Shown piece by piece: positions 1 through 7,576 of a stretch of 12,092 bases of DNA. The stretch spans positions 1 through 12,092 of the forward strand of contig CAAGIU010000513.1 of assembly GCA_900770015.1 (NCBI GenBank), given 5' to 3'. How positions within the stretch are numbered: the first letter of the stretch is position 1; the number at the start of each line of letters is the position of its first letter. The notes beneath the pieces were generated by a model. The model searched no databases. It had not been told where the DNA came from and was given only the letters and a program-made list of their open reading frames with translations. Both the position numbers and the translations under genes were made by a program. The DNA is from an uncultured Oscillospiraceae bacterium. GTDB lineage: Bacteria; Bacillota_A; Clostridia; Oscillospirales; Oscillospiraceae.

Positions 1-1404
1 CTGGAGATCACCGACGAAAAGACACTGGAGCAGCTGGAAGCCCTCCAGGGCACGGAAGACTACAGCAAGGCGCTGCAGGCCGCCCGGCTGAAGCAGTGGC
101 GCAACCGGTGCATCTCCGACGGCTATGAGCCGGGCTCCACCTTCAAGGTGCTGACCATGGCGGCGGCGCTGGACTGCGGCGCCATCGACCTGAACACCAA
201 TTTCTACTGCAGAGGCGCCGAGCAGATTCCGGGGCGCTCCCAGCTGCTGCACTGCTGGCGCTCCGCAGGCCACGGCGCCGAGCAGACCCCCCAGGCATTG
301 CAGAATTCCTGCAACATCGCCTTCGCCCACATTGCCCTGAAGCTGGGCGGAGAGCGGTTTTATGACTATGTCAGCCGGTTTGGCATACTGGAAAAGACGG
401 GTATCGACCTGCTGGGGGAGAGCAAGGGCGTTTTCTTTGACAAAAAGCTGGTGACGGACACCGACAAATGGGGCACCGCGTCCCTGACCTCCGGCTCCTT
501 CGGGCAGACCTTCAAAATTACCCCGCTGCAGCTGGTGCGGGCCATCTCCTCTGTGGTAAACGGCGGCAATCTGATGGAGCCGTACATTGTCTCCGAGGTT
601 ATCGACGAGGACGGGGTAACGCTGCTGAAGCAGGAGCCAACGGTGGTGAGAACCACCATCCGGCCGGAGACCTCGGCACTCATGCGGGAGCTGATCCGCT
701 CCGTTGTGACGGAGGGAACGGCAAAAAACGCGTCAGTTGCCGGGTTTTCCATCGGCGGGAAGACCGGAACCAGTGAGAAAATTGATGTTTTTGACGAAAA
801 CGGTCAGCGGGTCCAGGATAAAATCGTATCATTTGTTGGGATTGCGCCGATGGAAGATCCGGAGTATATTGTATTGGCGGCATTGGACACCCCATCCCGG
901 CAGACCGGGATCTACATTTCCGGCGGCGTCATGGCCGCTCCCACCGTGGGCGCGATCCTTTCGGACATCCTGCCCTACCTGGGGGTGGAGCGCGCGCAGG
1001 AGGCGGAGCCGTTTCTGCTGGAGGATTTCACCGGCAAGACGGAGCAGGAAGTCCGGCAGCTGCTGAAGGAGAAAAAGGTGACCGTTTCTTCCTCCGGCAC
1101 GGAGGAGTTTGTGACGGAGCAGCTTCCTTCTGCGGGTACCATGGTATGGCCGGGGAGCCAGGTGCTCCTGTATTTTGGAGAGCCGGCTCCGGAACGTCAG
1201 GTGCAGGTTCCTGATTTCCGGGGCATGAACCGGCAGCAGGCCAGCGATGCCGCGCTGATGCTGGGGCTGTCCATCGTTGTGGCGGGCAATGACACCATCG
1301 CCCCCAATGTAACCGTTGCTTACCAGAGCGAAAGCGCCGGAACCACCGTGGAGGTGGGCACGGCGATCACCTTGCAATTTACCGACACCACCGCCCGGGA
1401 CTAG
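1..1404 (+). CDS. Class B penicillin-binding protein (FtsI/SpoVD family) with two PASTA domains, 5' truncated
   Basis: This is a septal peptidoglycan DD-transpeptidase that cross-links stem peptides outside the membrane. The reading frame is open from base 1, so the gene begins upstream. The N-terminal membrane anchor and most of the dimerisation domain are missing, and 467 codons remain. All three active-site motifs are present: STFK with the acylated serine at window residue 46 (bases 136-147), SCN at 307-315 and KTGT at 760-771. Two PASTA domains follow at about residues 338-394 and 401-464. The second opens with VPDFRG. It ends TAG, 26 bases before murE. In Bacillus subtilis, PBP2B has two PASTA domains and SpoVD has one, while SpoVD is the gene next to murE. 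Domain count therefore favours a vegetative FtsI-like role and position favours SpoVD, so I leave the symbol open. A GTG at 148 is internal, because it follows the catalytic motif directly. Confidence 0.95.
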   Translation: MEITDEKTLEQLEALQGTEDYSKALQAARLKQWRNRCISDGYEPGSTFKVLTMAAALDCGAIDLNTNFYCRGAEQIPGRSQLLHCWRSAGHGAEQTPQALQNSCNIAFAHIALKLGGERFYDYVSRFGILEKTGIDLLGESKGVFFDKKLVTDTDKWGTASLTSGSFGQTFKITPLQLVRAISSVVNGGNLMEPYIVSEVIDEDGVTLLKQEPTVVRTTIRPETSALMRELIRSVVTEGTAKNASVAGFSIGGKTGTSEKIDVFDENGQRVQDKIVSFVGIAPMEDPEYIVLAALDTPSRQTGIYISGGVMAAPTVGAILSDILPYLGVERAQEAEPFLLEDFTGKTEQEVRQLLKEKKVTVSSSGTEEFVTEQLPSAGTMVWPGSQVLLYFGEPAPERQVQVPDFRGMNRQQASDAALMLGLSIVVAGNDTIAPNVTVAYQSESAGTTVEVGTAITLQFTDTTARD

Positions 1405-1430
1405 AACGGGCAGGTTCAGGAGGATCAAAT

Positions 1431-2894
1431 ATGAAATTACAGGATTTGCTGGCGGATGTGACTGTACTGGAAATGACGGCCGATCCGAAAACCGAGGTTG
1501 CCGCCGTGGCCTATGATTCCCGGAAGGTGACGAAGGATTCTCTGTTTGTGGCCGTTTCCGGATTCGCGTCCGACGGAAACCGGTTCATTCCCATGGCCAT
1601 GGAAAAGGGCGCCTGCGTGGTGGTCACCGCGAAGAAGCCGGAAGGGGAGATTCCCTATGTCCTGGTGGATTCAGACCGGCTGGCGCTGGCCCTCATCAGC
1701 AGAAACTTCTTCGGAAGACCCGCCGAATCCATGGTCACCATTGGCATCACCGGCACCAACGGCAAAACCTCCAGCACCCTGCTGCTGAAGCAGGTGCTGG
1801 AAACCTGCCTGGGCGCCAAGGTCGGACTCATCGGCACCATGGAAAACCTCATCGGCGACGAGGTGGTTCCCACCGAGCGGACCACACCGGAAAGCTTTGA
1901 GCTGCAGGCGCTCTTTGCCCGGATGCGGGAGGCAGGCTGCACCCATATGATTATGGAGGTCTCCAGCCATGCCGTTACCCTGGAACGCATTGGCGGCATT
2001 ACCTATGATGTGGCGGCCTTTACCAACCTGACGGAGGATCATCTGGATTTCCACAAGACCATGGACGCCTACTGCGATGCCAAGGCGGAGCTGTTCCGCC
2101 GCTGCCGCCATGCCGTCATCAACCAGGACGATCCCTATGCCCCCAGAATGCTGGAAAACGCCGCCTGTCCCGTGTGCACCACCTCCGTCCAGGGCAAGGC
2201 AGACCTGTACGCCGAAAATCTGGAGCTTCACGCCGAGGGTATCCGCTTTAAGGCGGTCTGTGGCGACACCATGGCCGATGTGCAGCTGGCGATCCCCGGA
2301 AAGTTCACCGTCTATAATGCTCTGACGGTGCTGGGCATCGCCCTGGAGCTGGGCATCGACCTGCCCTCCGCCGCTGCGGCGCTGAAGACGGCCCGGGGCG
2401 TCAAGGGCAGGGTGGAGGTGGTTCCCACGCCGGGAACCGACTATTCCGTGCTGATCGACTATGCCCACACCCCCGACGGACTGGAAAATGTTCTCACCTC
2501 CGTGAAGGATTTCTGCAAGGGCAGACTGATTTCCGTCTTCGGCTGCGGCGGCGACAGAGACCCGGTGAAGCGGCCCATCATGGGTGAAATCGGCGTGAAA
2601 TACGCGGATTTTGCCATTATCACCTCGGATAATCCCCGCACCGAAGACCCCGTGGCCATCATTGAGGACATCCTGAAGGGCGTCAGTGCGGAGCTGGGGG
2701 AATATATTGTCATCGAGGATCGCCGCAAAGCCATCAGATATGCTATGGACATTGCGAAAAAAGATGATATAATTGTACTGGCAGGAAAGGGCCATGAAAC
2801 CTATCAGGAGATCTGTGGTGTCAAACACCACCTGGATGAACGCGAGGAGGTTGCAGCCCACCTGGAAGAATTGAGGAATGCGGTCAATGGCTAA
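1431..2894 (+). CDS. murE: UDP-MurNAc-tripeptide synthetase MurE, probably meso-diaminopimelate-adding
   Basis: This cytoplasmic ATP-dependent ligase adds the third stem-peptide residue to UDP-MurNAc-L-Ala-D-Glu. The 487-residue length is normal for the family. The N-terminal UDP-binding domain shows the DSRKV signature (residues 29-33). The central ATPase domain carries the P-loop TGTNGKTS (107-114). The lysine expected to be carbamylated is K218, in the AKAELF context. The C-terminal domain has DNPR at 400-403, the signature of meso-diaminopimelate-specific enzymes (lysine-specific ones differ here), and GKGHE at 452-456. Start choice is clear: AGGAGG at 1418-1423 lies 7 bases before the ATG. 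The stop overlaps the start of murF by 8 bases, which suggests translational coupling. Substrate specificity is inferred from the DNPR motif only. Confidence 0.97.
   Translation: MKLQDLLADVTVLEMTADPKTEVAAVAYDSRKVTKDSLFVAVSGFASDGNRFIPMAMEKGACVVVTAKKPEGEIPYVLVDSDRLALALISRNFFGRPAESMVTIGITGTNGKTSSTLLLKQVLETCLGAKVGLIGTMENLIGDEVVPTERTTPESFELQALFARMREAGCTHMIMEVSSHAVTLERIGGITYDVAAFTNLTEDHLDFHKTMDAYCDAKAELFRRCRHAVINQDDPYAPRMLENAACPVCTTSVQGKADLYAENLELHAEGIRFKAVCGDTMADVQLAIPGKFTVYNALTVLGIALELGIDLPSAAAALKTARGVKGRVEVVPTPGTDYSVLIDYAHTPDGLENVLTSVKDFCKGRLISVFGCGGDRDPVKRPIMGEIGVKYADFAIITSDNPRTEDPVAIIEDILKGVSAELGEYIVIEDRRKAIRYAMDIAKKDDIIVLAGKGHETYQEICGVKHHLDEREEVAAHLEELRNAVNG
2746..2773 (+). promoter_or_regulatory. 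Candidate internal extended -10 promoter inside murE, upstream of murF
   Basis: TGGACA (2746-2751) and TATAAT (2768-2773) are separated by 16 bases, and a TGn extended -10 element sits at 2765-2767. The -35 matches 5 of 6 bases and the -10 is perfect. Transcription would start near 2780, about 105 bases before murF. The -10 falls on murE codons 446-449, which include ATA and GTA in a gene that otherwise favours GC-ending codons. Function is inferred from sequence match only. Confidence 0.5.
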
Positions 2895-4242
2895 TATCAC
2901 TTTGCGGCAGGCCGCTGCCTGGTGCGGCGGTACTGTGGAAGAAAAATACGCGGACGTCAGCTTTTTCGGCGCCTGCAACGATACCCGTGTCCTGAAGCCG
3001 GGGCAGCTGTTTGTTGCCCTGCAGGGGGAACGGGACGGCCACGATTATATCGACGCAGCCATGAGCAAAGGTGCCGCCGCCGTGCTGTGCACCCGGATGA
3101 TGGGAGACTATCCTGCAATCTATGTCTCCAATCCCCGGCTGGCTCTGGGGGAGATCGCCCGGCGGGAGCGGATGCGCATCGGCATGAAGGTGGTGGGCAT
3201 CACCGGCTCCGTGGGCAAGAGCACCACCAAGGAGATGGTAGCCTCCGTCATGGAGACCACCTTCCGCACAGCCAAAACCCCCGCCAATCACAACAACGAC
3301 ATCGGAATGCCCATGGCGATTCTGGCCATGCCGGAGGATACGGAGGTTGCCGTGGTGGAAATGGGCATGAACCATTTCCGGGAGATGGCCTACCTGTCCC
3401 GGATTGCAAGACCGGATGTGGCGGCCATCATCAACATCGGAACCATGCACATTGAGCACCTGGGCTCCATGGAGGGCATCCGCAAGGCCAAGATGGAAAT
3501 CCTGGAGGGCATGGCTCCCGACGCGAAGTTGATCCTGAACGGTGACGACGCGCTTCTTGGGAATCTGGAGGAGTATCCCGTCCAGCCCATTACCTGGTTT
3601 GGTTCCAATCCGGAATGCAATGTGTACGTCACGGATGTAACCCAGCAGGAGCAGCTTTCCTTTACGGTACACGCCGGGGACAGCGTGCTCCCTGTCAGGA
3701 TGAATGTGGAGGGGCTGCACTATGTGTCCGATGCCATGGCAGCCGTCACCATCGGCCTGACCATGGGCGTAACGCCTGAGAACATCGCCGCAGGGCTGGA
3801 GCAGTTCCGCAATATGGCGGGACGGCAGGAAGTGATCCAGGCAAGGGGCGTTACCATTCTGAAGGACTGCTACAATGCAGGCCCGGAGTCCATGACAGCG
3901 GCGCTGGAGGTCCTGGGCGGCAAGTCTGTCCGCCGCGTTGCGGTGCTGGGGGATATGCTGGAGCTGGGCACCTGCACCCAGGCGGAGCACTACCGGGTGG
4001 GCAGGATCGCGGCGGAAAAGGCGGATATCGTGCTTGCCTACGGTCCCAATGCGGCCCGGGTGGTGGGCGGCTGCCTCACCGGCGGCATGACGGAGAAGAC
4101 GGCCCAGGCATTTACCGAAATCGATCAGATCACGGCAGCACTGGAGCGTCTGGTGAAGCCCGGAGACTACATCCTCGTCAAGGGCAGTCACGGAATGCAT
4201 ATGGAGAAAATTCTGGATGCGTTTCTGAAAAACGAGAAATAA
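2887..4242 (+). CDS. murF: UDP-MurNAc-tripeptide--D-Ala-D-Ala ligase MurF
   Basis: This cytoplasmic ligase adds the D-Ala-D-Ala dipeptide and completes the UDP-MurNAc-pentapeptide. It is 451 residues from the chosen start, a usual MurF length. Visible motifs are the P-loop GITGSVGKSTTK (residues 104-115), NHNNDIG (134-140), EMGMN (158-162) and the AKMEI region, with K202 the probable carbamylated lysine. The motif usually written YNANP reads YNAGP here (329-333). I prefer the ATG at 2887 (MANITLRQ) because GAGGA at 2873-2877 is then 9 bases upstream. The in-frame ATG at 2878 would add three residues but leaves almost no room for that site. The gene overlaps the end of murE by 8 bases, and mraY follows after 21 bases. 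A possible extra promoter lies about 110 bases upstream, inside murE. Confidence 0.97.
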   Translation: MANITLRQAAAWCGGTVEEKYADVSFFGACNDTRVLKPGQLFVALQGERDGHDYIDAAMSKGAAAVLCTRMMGDYPAIYVSNPRLALGEIARRERMRIGMKVVGITGSVGKSTTKEMVASVMETTFRTAKTPANHNNDIGMPMAILAMPEDTEVAVVEMGMNHFREMAYLSRIARPDVAAIINIGTMHIEHLGSMEGIRKAKMEILEGMAPDAKLILNGDDALLGNLEEYPVQPITWFGSNPECNVYVTDVTQQEQLSFTVHAGDSVLPVRMNVEGLHYVSDAMAAVTIGLTMGVTPENIAAGLEQFRNMAGRQEVIQARGVTILKDCYNAGPESMTAALEVLGGKSVRRVAVLGDMLELGTCTQAEHYRVGRIAAEKADIVLAYGPNAARVVGGCLTGGMTEKTAQAFTEIDQITAALERLVKPGDYILVKGSHGMHMEKILDAFLKNEK

Positions 4243-4263
4243 TCCGACGGAGGAAGAGGAACT

Positions 4264-5238
4264 ATGACAAGAGTACTGCTAACGGCCGTCATCGGCTGTG
4301 GGCTGTCCGGTATTTTCGGACATTTTCTGCTCCCTGTGCTGCGGGCTTTGAAGGCCGGACAGTCCATCCGGGAGGTGGGCCCCACCTGGCATAACAACAA
4401 AATGGGCACCCCCATGATGGGCGGCATCATGTTCATTGCCGCAGCGCTGGTCTGCCTGCTGGGCAACATCCCCTTCATGAAGGACGCCTCCGTTTTCTAT
4501 GTCTATCTGATGGCGCTGTCCTTCGGCGTCATCGGCTTCCTGGACGACTTCGCCAAGATCCGGCACAAGGCAAACCTGGGGCTCACCGCGCTGCAGAAAA
4601 TGCTGCTTCAGATGGCGGTTTCCGCGCTCTTTGTCTATGTCATGTATCAAAACGGCAGCCTGAACTGCTGCCTGTACATCCCCTTTGTGAACAGGAGCTT
4701 CGACATCCATCCGCTGCTGTATGTGGCCTTTGCCATGTTTGTTATGGTGGGCTGCGACAATGCCGTGAACCTCACCGACGGCATCGACGGTCTGAGCAGC
4801 TCCGTGACCATCCCGGTTATGGTGTTCTTTGCGGCTGCCTCCATGGCCCTGGGGAAATGGGATCTGGCGCTGCTGCCTGCAGCACTGGTGGGCGGCCTGA
4901 TTGCGTACCTGTTCTACAACTGGCATCCTGCAAAGGTATTCATGGGCGACACCGGAAGCCTGTTCCTGGGAGGCATTGTCTGCGGCATGGCATTTGCTCT
5001 GGACATGCCGCTGATCCTGATCCTGGTGGGCTTCGTGTACATCTGCGAGACCCTGTCCGTGATCCTGCAGGTGGGCTATTTCAAGCTGACCCACGGCAAG
5101 CGGCTGTTCAAAATGTCCCCCATTCACCACCATTTTGAGCTGTGCGGCTGGAAGGAAGAACGGATCGTTCTGACCTTTGCCGGTGTGTCTGCCCTGATGT
5201 GCGTCCTTGCCTGGCTGGGCATCCAGGGACTGTTCTAA
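4264..5238 (+). CDS. mraY: Phospho-N-acetylmuramoyl-pentapeptide transferase MraY
   Basis: This integral membrane enzyme moves phospho-MurNAc-pentapeptide from UDP onto undecaprenyl phosphate, forming lipid I. The 324 residues and about ten hydrophobic segments fit the family. Diagnostic motifs occur in order: GQSIREVGPTWHNNKMGTP (32-50), FLDDFAK with the Mg-binding aspartates D94 and D95, NLTDGIDGL (169-177), MGDTGS (227-232) and PIHHHFE (286-292). The ribosome binding site GGAGG is at 4249-4253, 10 bases before the ATG. The gene lies 21 bases after murF and 31 bases before ftsW. In many Gram-positive clusters murD sits directly after mraY, but here no coding space for it exists. Confidence 0.98.
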   Translation: MTRVLLTAVIGCGLSGIFGHFLLPVLRALKAGQSIREVGPTWHNNKMGTPMMGGIMFIAAALVCLLGNIPFMKDASVFYVYLMALSFGVIGFLDDFAKIRHKANLGLTALQKMLLQMAVSALFVYVMYQNGSLNCCLYIPFVNRSFDIHPLLYVAFAMFVMVGCDNAVNLTDGIDGLSSSVTIPVMVFFAAASMALGKWDLALLPAALVGGLIAYLFYNWHPAKVFMGDTGSLFLGGIVCGMAFALDMPLILILVGFVYICETLSVILQVGYFKLTHGKRLFKMSPIHHHFELCGWKEERIVLTFAGVSALMCVLAWLGIQGLF

Positions 5239-5269
5239 GGTAACTCTGATTATCTGAAGGGAGCTTCTT

Positions 5270-6427
5270 ATGGCGGCAGGAAACCTGCGTGCCAAAGAGA
5301 ACCGCCGCAGGCTGAATGCGGCGCCAGGTGTTGACTATCCCTTTCTTATCCTTGTGCTTCTGGCGCTGGCTGTGGGGCTTGCCATGCTCTATTCCGCCAG
5401 CTACGCCCAGAGCGAATACGATACCGGTTATGTCAGCTCCACCCGGTATCTGCAAAAGCAGGCGATCTGCGCTGTCATCGGTCTGGTGGCCATGGCTGTC
5501 TTCAGCCGTCTTCCGGCGGAGCTGTGGTACCGGCTGGCATGGCCGCTCTACGGCATCAGCATTCTGCTCCTTCTGAGTGTGCTGGTGGTGGGCGAGTCCG
5601 TCAACGGGGCAAGGCGCTGGATCAACGTGGCCGGAATTCAATTCCAGCCGTCGGAGCTGGCCAAATTTACCATGATCCTGCTCTTCGGCAGGCTGACCCG
5701 GCAGTTTGGTTCCCGGGCGGAAACCTTTCGCTATGGCGTGCTGGGCTTTGGAATGGCCATGCTGGGCATTCTGGTTCCCCTGGCACTGGAAAAGCACCTC
5801 AGCGCCATCATGCTCATGGGTATGGTGGGCGTGGTGATGATGTTCGTGGCAGGCACCAGAGCCAAATGGCTCCTGGCGGGAGCGGCTGGTGCCGGGGTGT
5901 TTGTGCTGATTTATGTCAGCTTCATGGGCTACGCCGGGGACCGGATCACGGCCTGGCTCCACCCGGAGCGTGACCCCGGCGACACGGGGTATCAGATCCT
6001 GCAGTCGCTGTATGCCATCGGCAGCGGCGGACTGTTCGGACTTGGATATGGAAAAAGCAGGCAGAAGTATCTCTATCTGCCCTTTCAATATAATGACTAT
6101 ATCTTCGCGGTGATCTGCGAGGAGCTGGGACTTGTGGGCGCGCTGGGCATTATCGCCCTGCTTTCGGCGCTGATTCTGCGGGGCTACTGGATTGCGCTCC
6201 ATGCCAGGGACCGGTTTTCCACGGTGCTGGCGGCGGGGCTTGTGACTCTGATTGCCGTACAGACGGTGCTGAACCTGGGGGTGGTGACCAATCTGCTGCC
6301 CTCCACCGGAATCTCCCTGCCCTTCTTTTCCTACGGAGGCACTGCACTGGCGGTGAACCTGGGGGAGATGGGCATCGTGCTCAGCATATCCCGCTACCGC
6401 AATGAAAGAAAAAAACAGGAGGCCTGA
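5270..6427 (+). CDS. ftsW: SEDS-family peptidoglycan glycosyltransferase FtsW
   Basis: This is a multi-pass membrane polymerase that joins lipid II into glycan strands at the septum, working with a class B PBP such as the one at the start of the window. It is 385 residues with about ten hydrophobic segments after a short basic N-terminus. SEDS signatures are NGARRW (112-117) followed by QPSELAK, GSGGLFGLGYG (251-261), NDYIFA with D276 at the loop aspartate linked to catalysis, and LPFFSYGGT (350-358). The loop usually reads PExHTDFIF, and here it is PFQYNDYIF, so the glutamate and histidine are replaced. AAGGGAG at 5257-5263 is 6 bases before the ATG. murG begins 3 bases after the stop. SpoVE and RodA are paralogues, but the dcw position and the PBP partner support FtsW. 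Confidence 0.94.
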   Translation: MAAGNLRAKENRRRLNAAPGVDYPFLILVLLALAVGLAMLYSASYAQSEYDTGYVSSTRYLQKQAICAVIGLVAMAVFSRLPAELWYRLAWPLYGISILLLLSVLVVGESVNGARRWINVAGIQFQPSELAKFTMILLFGRLTRQFGSRAETFRYGVLGFGMAMLGILVPLALEKHLSAIMLMGMVGVVMMFVAGTRAKWLLAGAAGAGVFVLIYVSFMGYAGDRITAWLHPERDPGDTGYQILQSLYAIGSGGLFGLGYGKSRQKYLYLPFQYNDYIFAVICEELGLVGALGIIALLSALILRGYWIALHARDRFSTVLAAGLVTLIAVQTVLNLGVVTNLLPSTGISLPFFSYGGTALAVNLGEMGIVLSISRYRNERKKQEA

Positions 6428-6430
6428 ATC

Positions 6431-7555
6431 ATGAATCTCGTCTTTACCTGCGGCGGAACGGCAGGACATATCAATCCTGCCATCGCCGTGGCGAATCAGA
6501 TGCGGGAACGCTATCCGGACTGCAATATTCTGTTCATCGGAGCCACCGGGCATATGGAGGAAAAGCTGGTGCCCCAGGCGGGGTATGCGCTGAAGTGCCT
6601 GCCCGGCTCCGGCCTGAGCAGAAAGCTGAATCTATCCGGTATCCGGCAGAATCTTCACGCCGTCAAATGCGTGCTGAATGCGGTGAAGGAATGCAAACGG
6701 ATTTTCCGGGAGTTCCAGCCGGATATCATCATCGGCACCGGCGGCTATGCCAGCTTCCCCGCCATTTACGCAGGCTCCTCCATGAAAATCCCCACCTGCG
6801 TCCACGAGAGCAACGCCGTCCCCGGGGTGACCACCAAGCTGGCGGCAAAAATGGTGGATAGAGTGCTGGTCTGCTTTGAAGAGAGCAAGCAGTACTATTC
6901 CGACGCCTCCAAGGTGGAGGTGGTGGGTATGCCCGTGCAGAAGGATTTCATCTACAAAGACCGGGAAGCCGCCCGCGCCGAACTGGGGCTGTCAGAGGAG
7001 AAGCTGGTGGTCTCCGCCTTCGGCAGTCTGGGCGCCAAGGTCATGAACGAGACCATGGCCGAGGTCTTCCGCATGGAGCGCGACGAGGGCTTCCCCTTCC
7101 GCCATATCCATGCCACCGGCTCCTTCGGCTGGGAGTGGATGCCCGGCCTTGTCAAGGAAAAGGGCGTGGACCTGGAAGAAAACCGGCAGATCGAAATGCG
7201 GGAGTATATTTACAATATGCCCACGCTGATGGCAGCCGCCGATGTGTACATCGGAAGAGCCGGGGCAGGAACCTGTAACGAGATCGGTGCCTCCGGACTG
7301 CCCTGCATCCTGATCCCTTCTCCCAACGTGACCAACAACCATCAGGAGAAAAACGCCCGGGTTCTGGAAGCCAGAGGCGGCGCCGTGGTGATCCTGGAGA
7401 AGGAGTGCACCCCGGAAAAGGTGTATGCCCAGGTCAAGGAACTGCTGGCCGATGATCCCCGCCGGGCGCAGATGGGCCGGACGCTGCGGGAGATGGTGCG
7501 TCTGGACTCCACCGAGAGGATCTGCGATATTGCAGAGGCGCTCATGAAGAAATAA
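6431..7555 (+). CDS. murG: UDP-GlcNAc--lipid I N-acetylglucosaminyltransferase MurG
   Basis: This GT-B glycosyltransferase, peripheral on the inner membrane face, adds GlcNAc to lipid I to make lipid II, the substrate of the upstream FtsW and PBP. It has 374 residues. N-domain motifs are GGTAGHINPA (8-17), TGGYASFPA (103-111) and HESNAVPG (125-132). C-domain motifs are GRAGAGTCNEIGASGLP (275-291) and NHQEKNA (303-309), which form the UDP-GlcNAc site. The usual GGSQGA loop reads FGSLGA (197-202), a moderate variation. AGGAGG at 6417-6422 overlaps the end of ftsW and sits 8 bases before the ATG, so translation is likely coupled to ftsW. divIB follows after 21 bases. Confidence 0.97.
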   Translation: MNLVFTCGGTAGHINPAIAVANQMRERYPDCNILFIGATGHMEEKLVPQAGYALKCLPGSGLSRKLNLSGIRQNLHAVKCVLNAVKECKRIFREFQPDIIIGTGGYASFPAIYAGSSMKIPTCVHESNAVPGVTTKLAAKMVDRVLVCFEESKQYYSDASKVEVVGMPVQKDFIYKDREAARAELGLSEEKLVVSAFGSLGAKVMNETMAEVFRMERDEGFPFRHIHATGSFGWEWMPGLVKEKGVDLEENRQIEMREYIYNMPTLMAAADVYIGRAGAGTCNEIGASGLPCILIPSPNVTNNHQEKNARVLEARGGAVVILEKECTPEKVYAQVKELLADDPRRAQMGRTLREMVRLDSTERICDIAEALMKK

Positions 7556-7576
7556 CCCCGTTTCAGGAGGAAACAC

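Noticed and set aside
791..824. TTGACG followed by TAAAAT inside the PBP gene as a promoter
   Set aside because: The spacing is 22 bases, outside the range sigma-A tolerates.
148..1404. Treating GTG at 148 as the true start of the PBP gene
   Set aside because: The catalytic STFK motif lies just before it, at 136-147, and the frame is open to base 1, so the gene is cut by the window edge and does not start at 148.
2313..2318. TATAAT inside murE as a promoter -10
   Set aside because: The upstream region is GC-rich with no -35 match at allowed spacing, unlike the candidate at 2746-2773.
2884..4200. A 438-codon open frame on the - strand opposite murF
   Set aside because: MurF motifs on the + strand are unambiguous. 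The antisense product is a His/Gly-rich shadow. The same applies to the long - strand frames opposite murE (1671-2978), mraY (4279-5295) and ftsW (5108-6553).
6089..6094. TATAAT inside ftsW as a promoter -10
   Set aside because: No -35-like sequence occurs 15-19 bases upstream, and the bases encode the conserved loop of FtsW.
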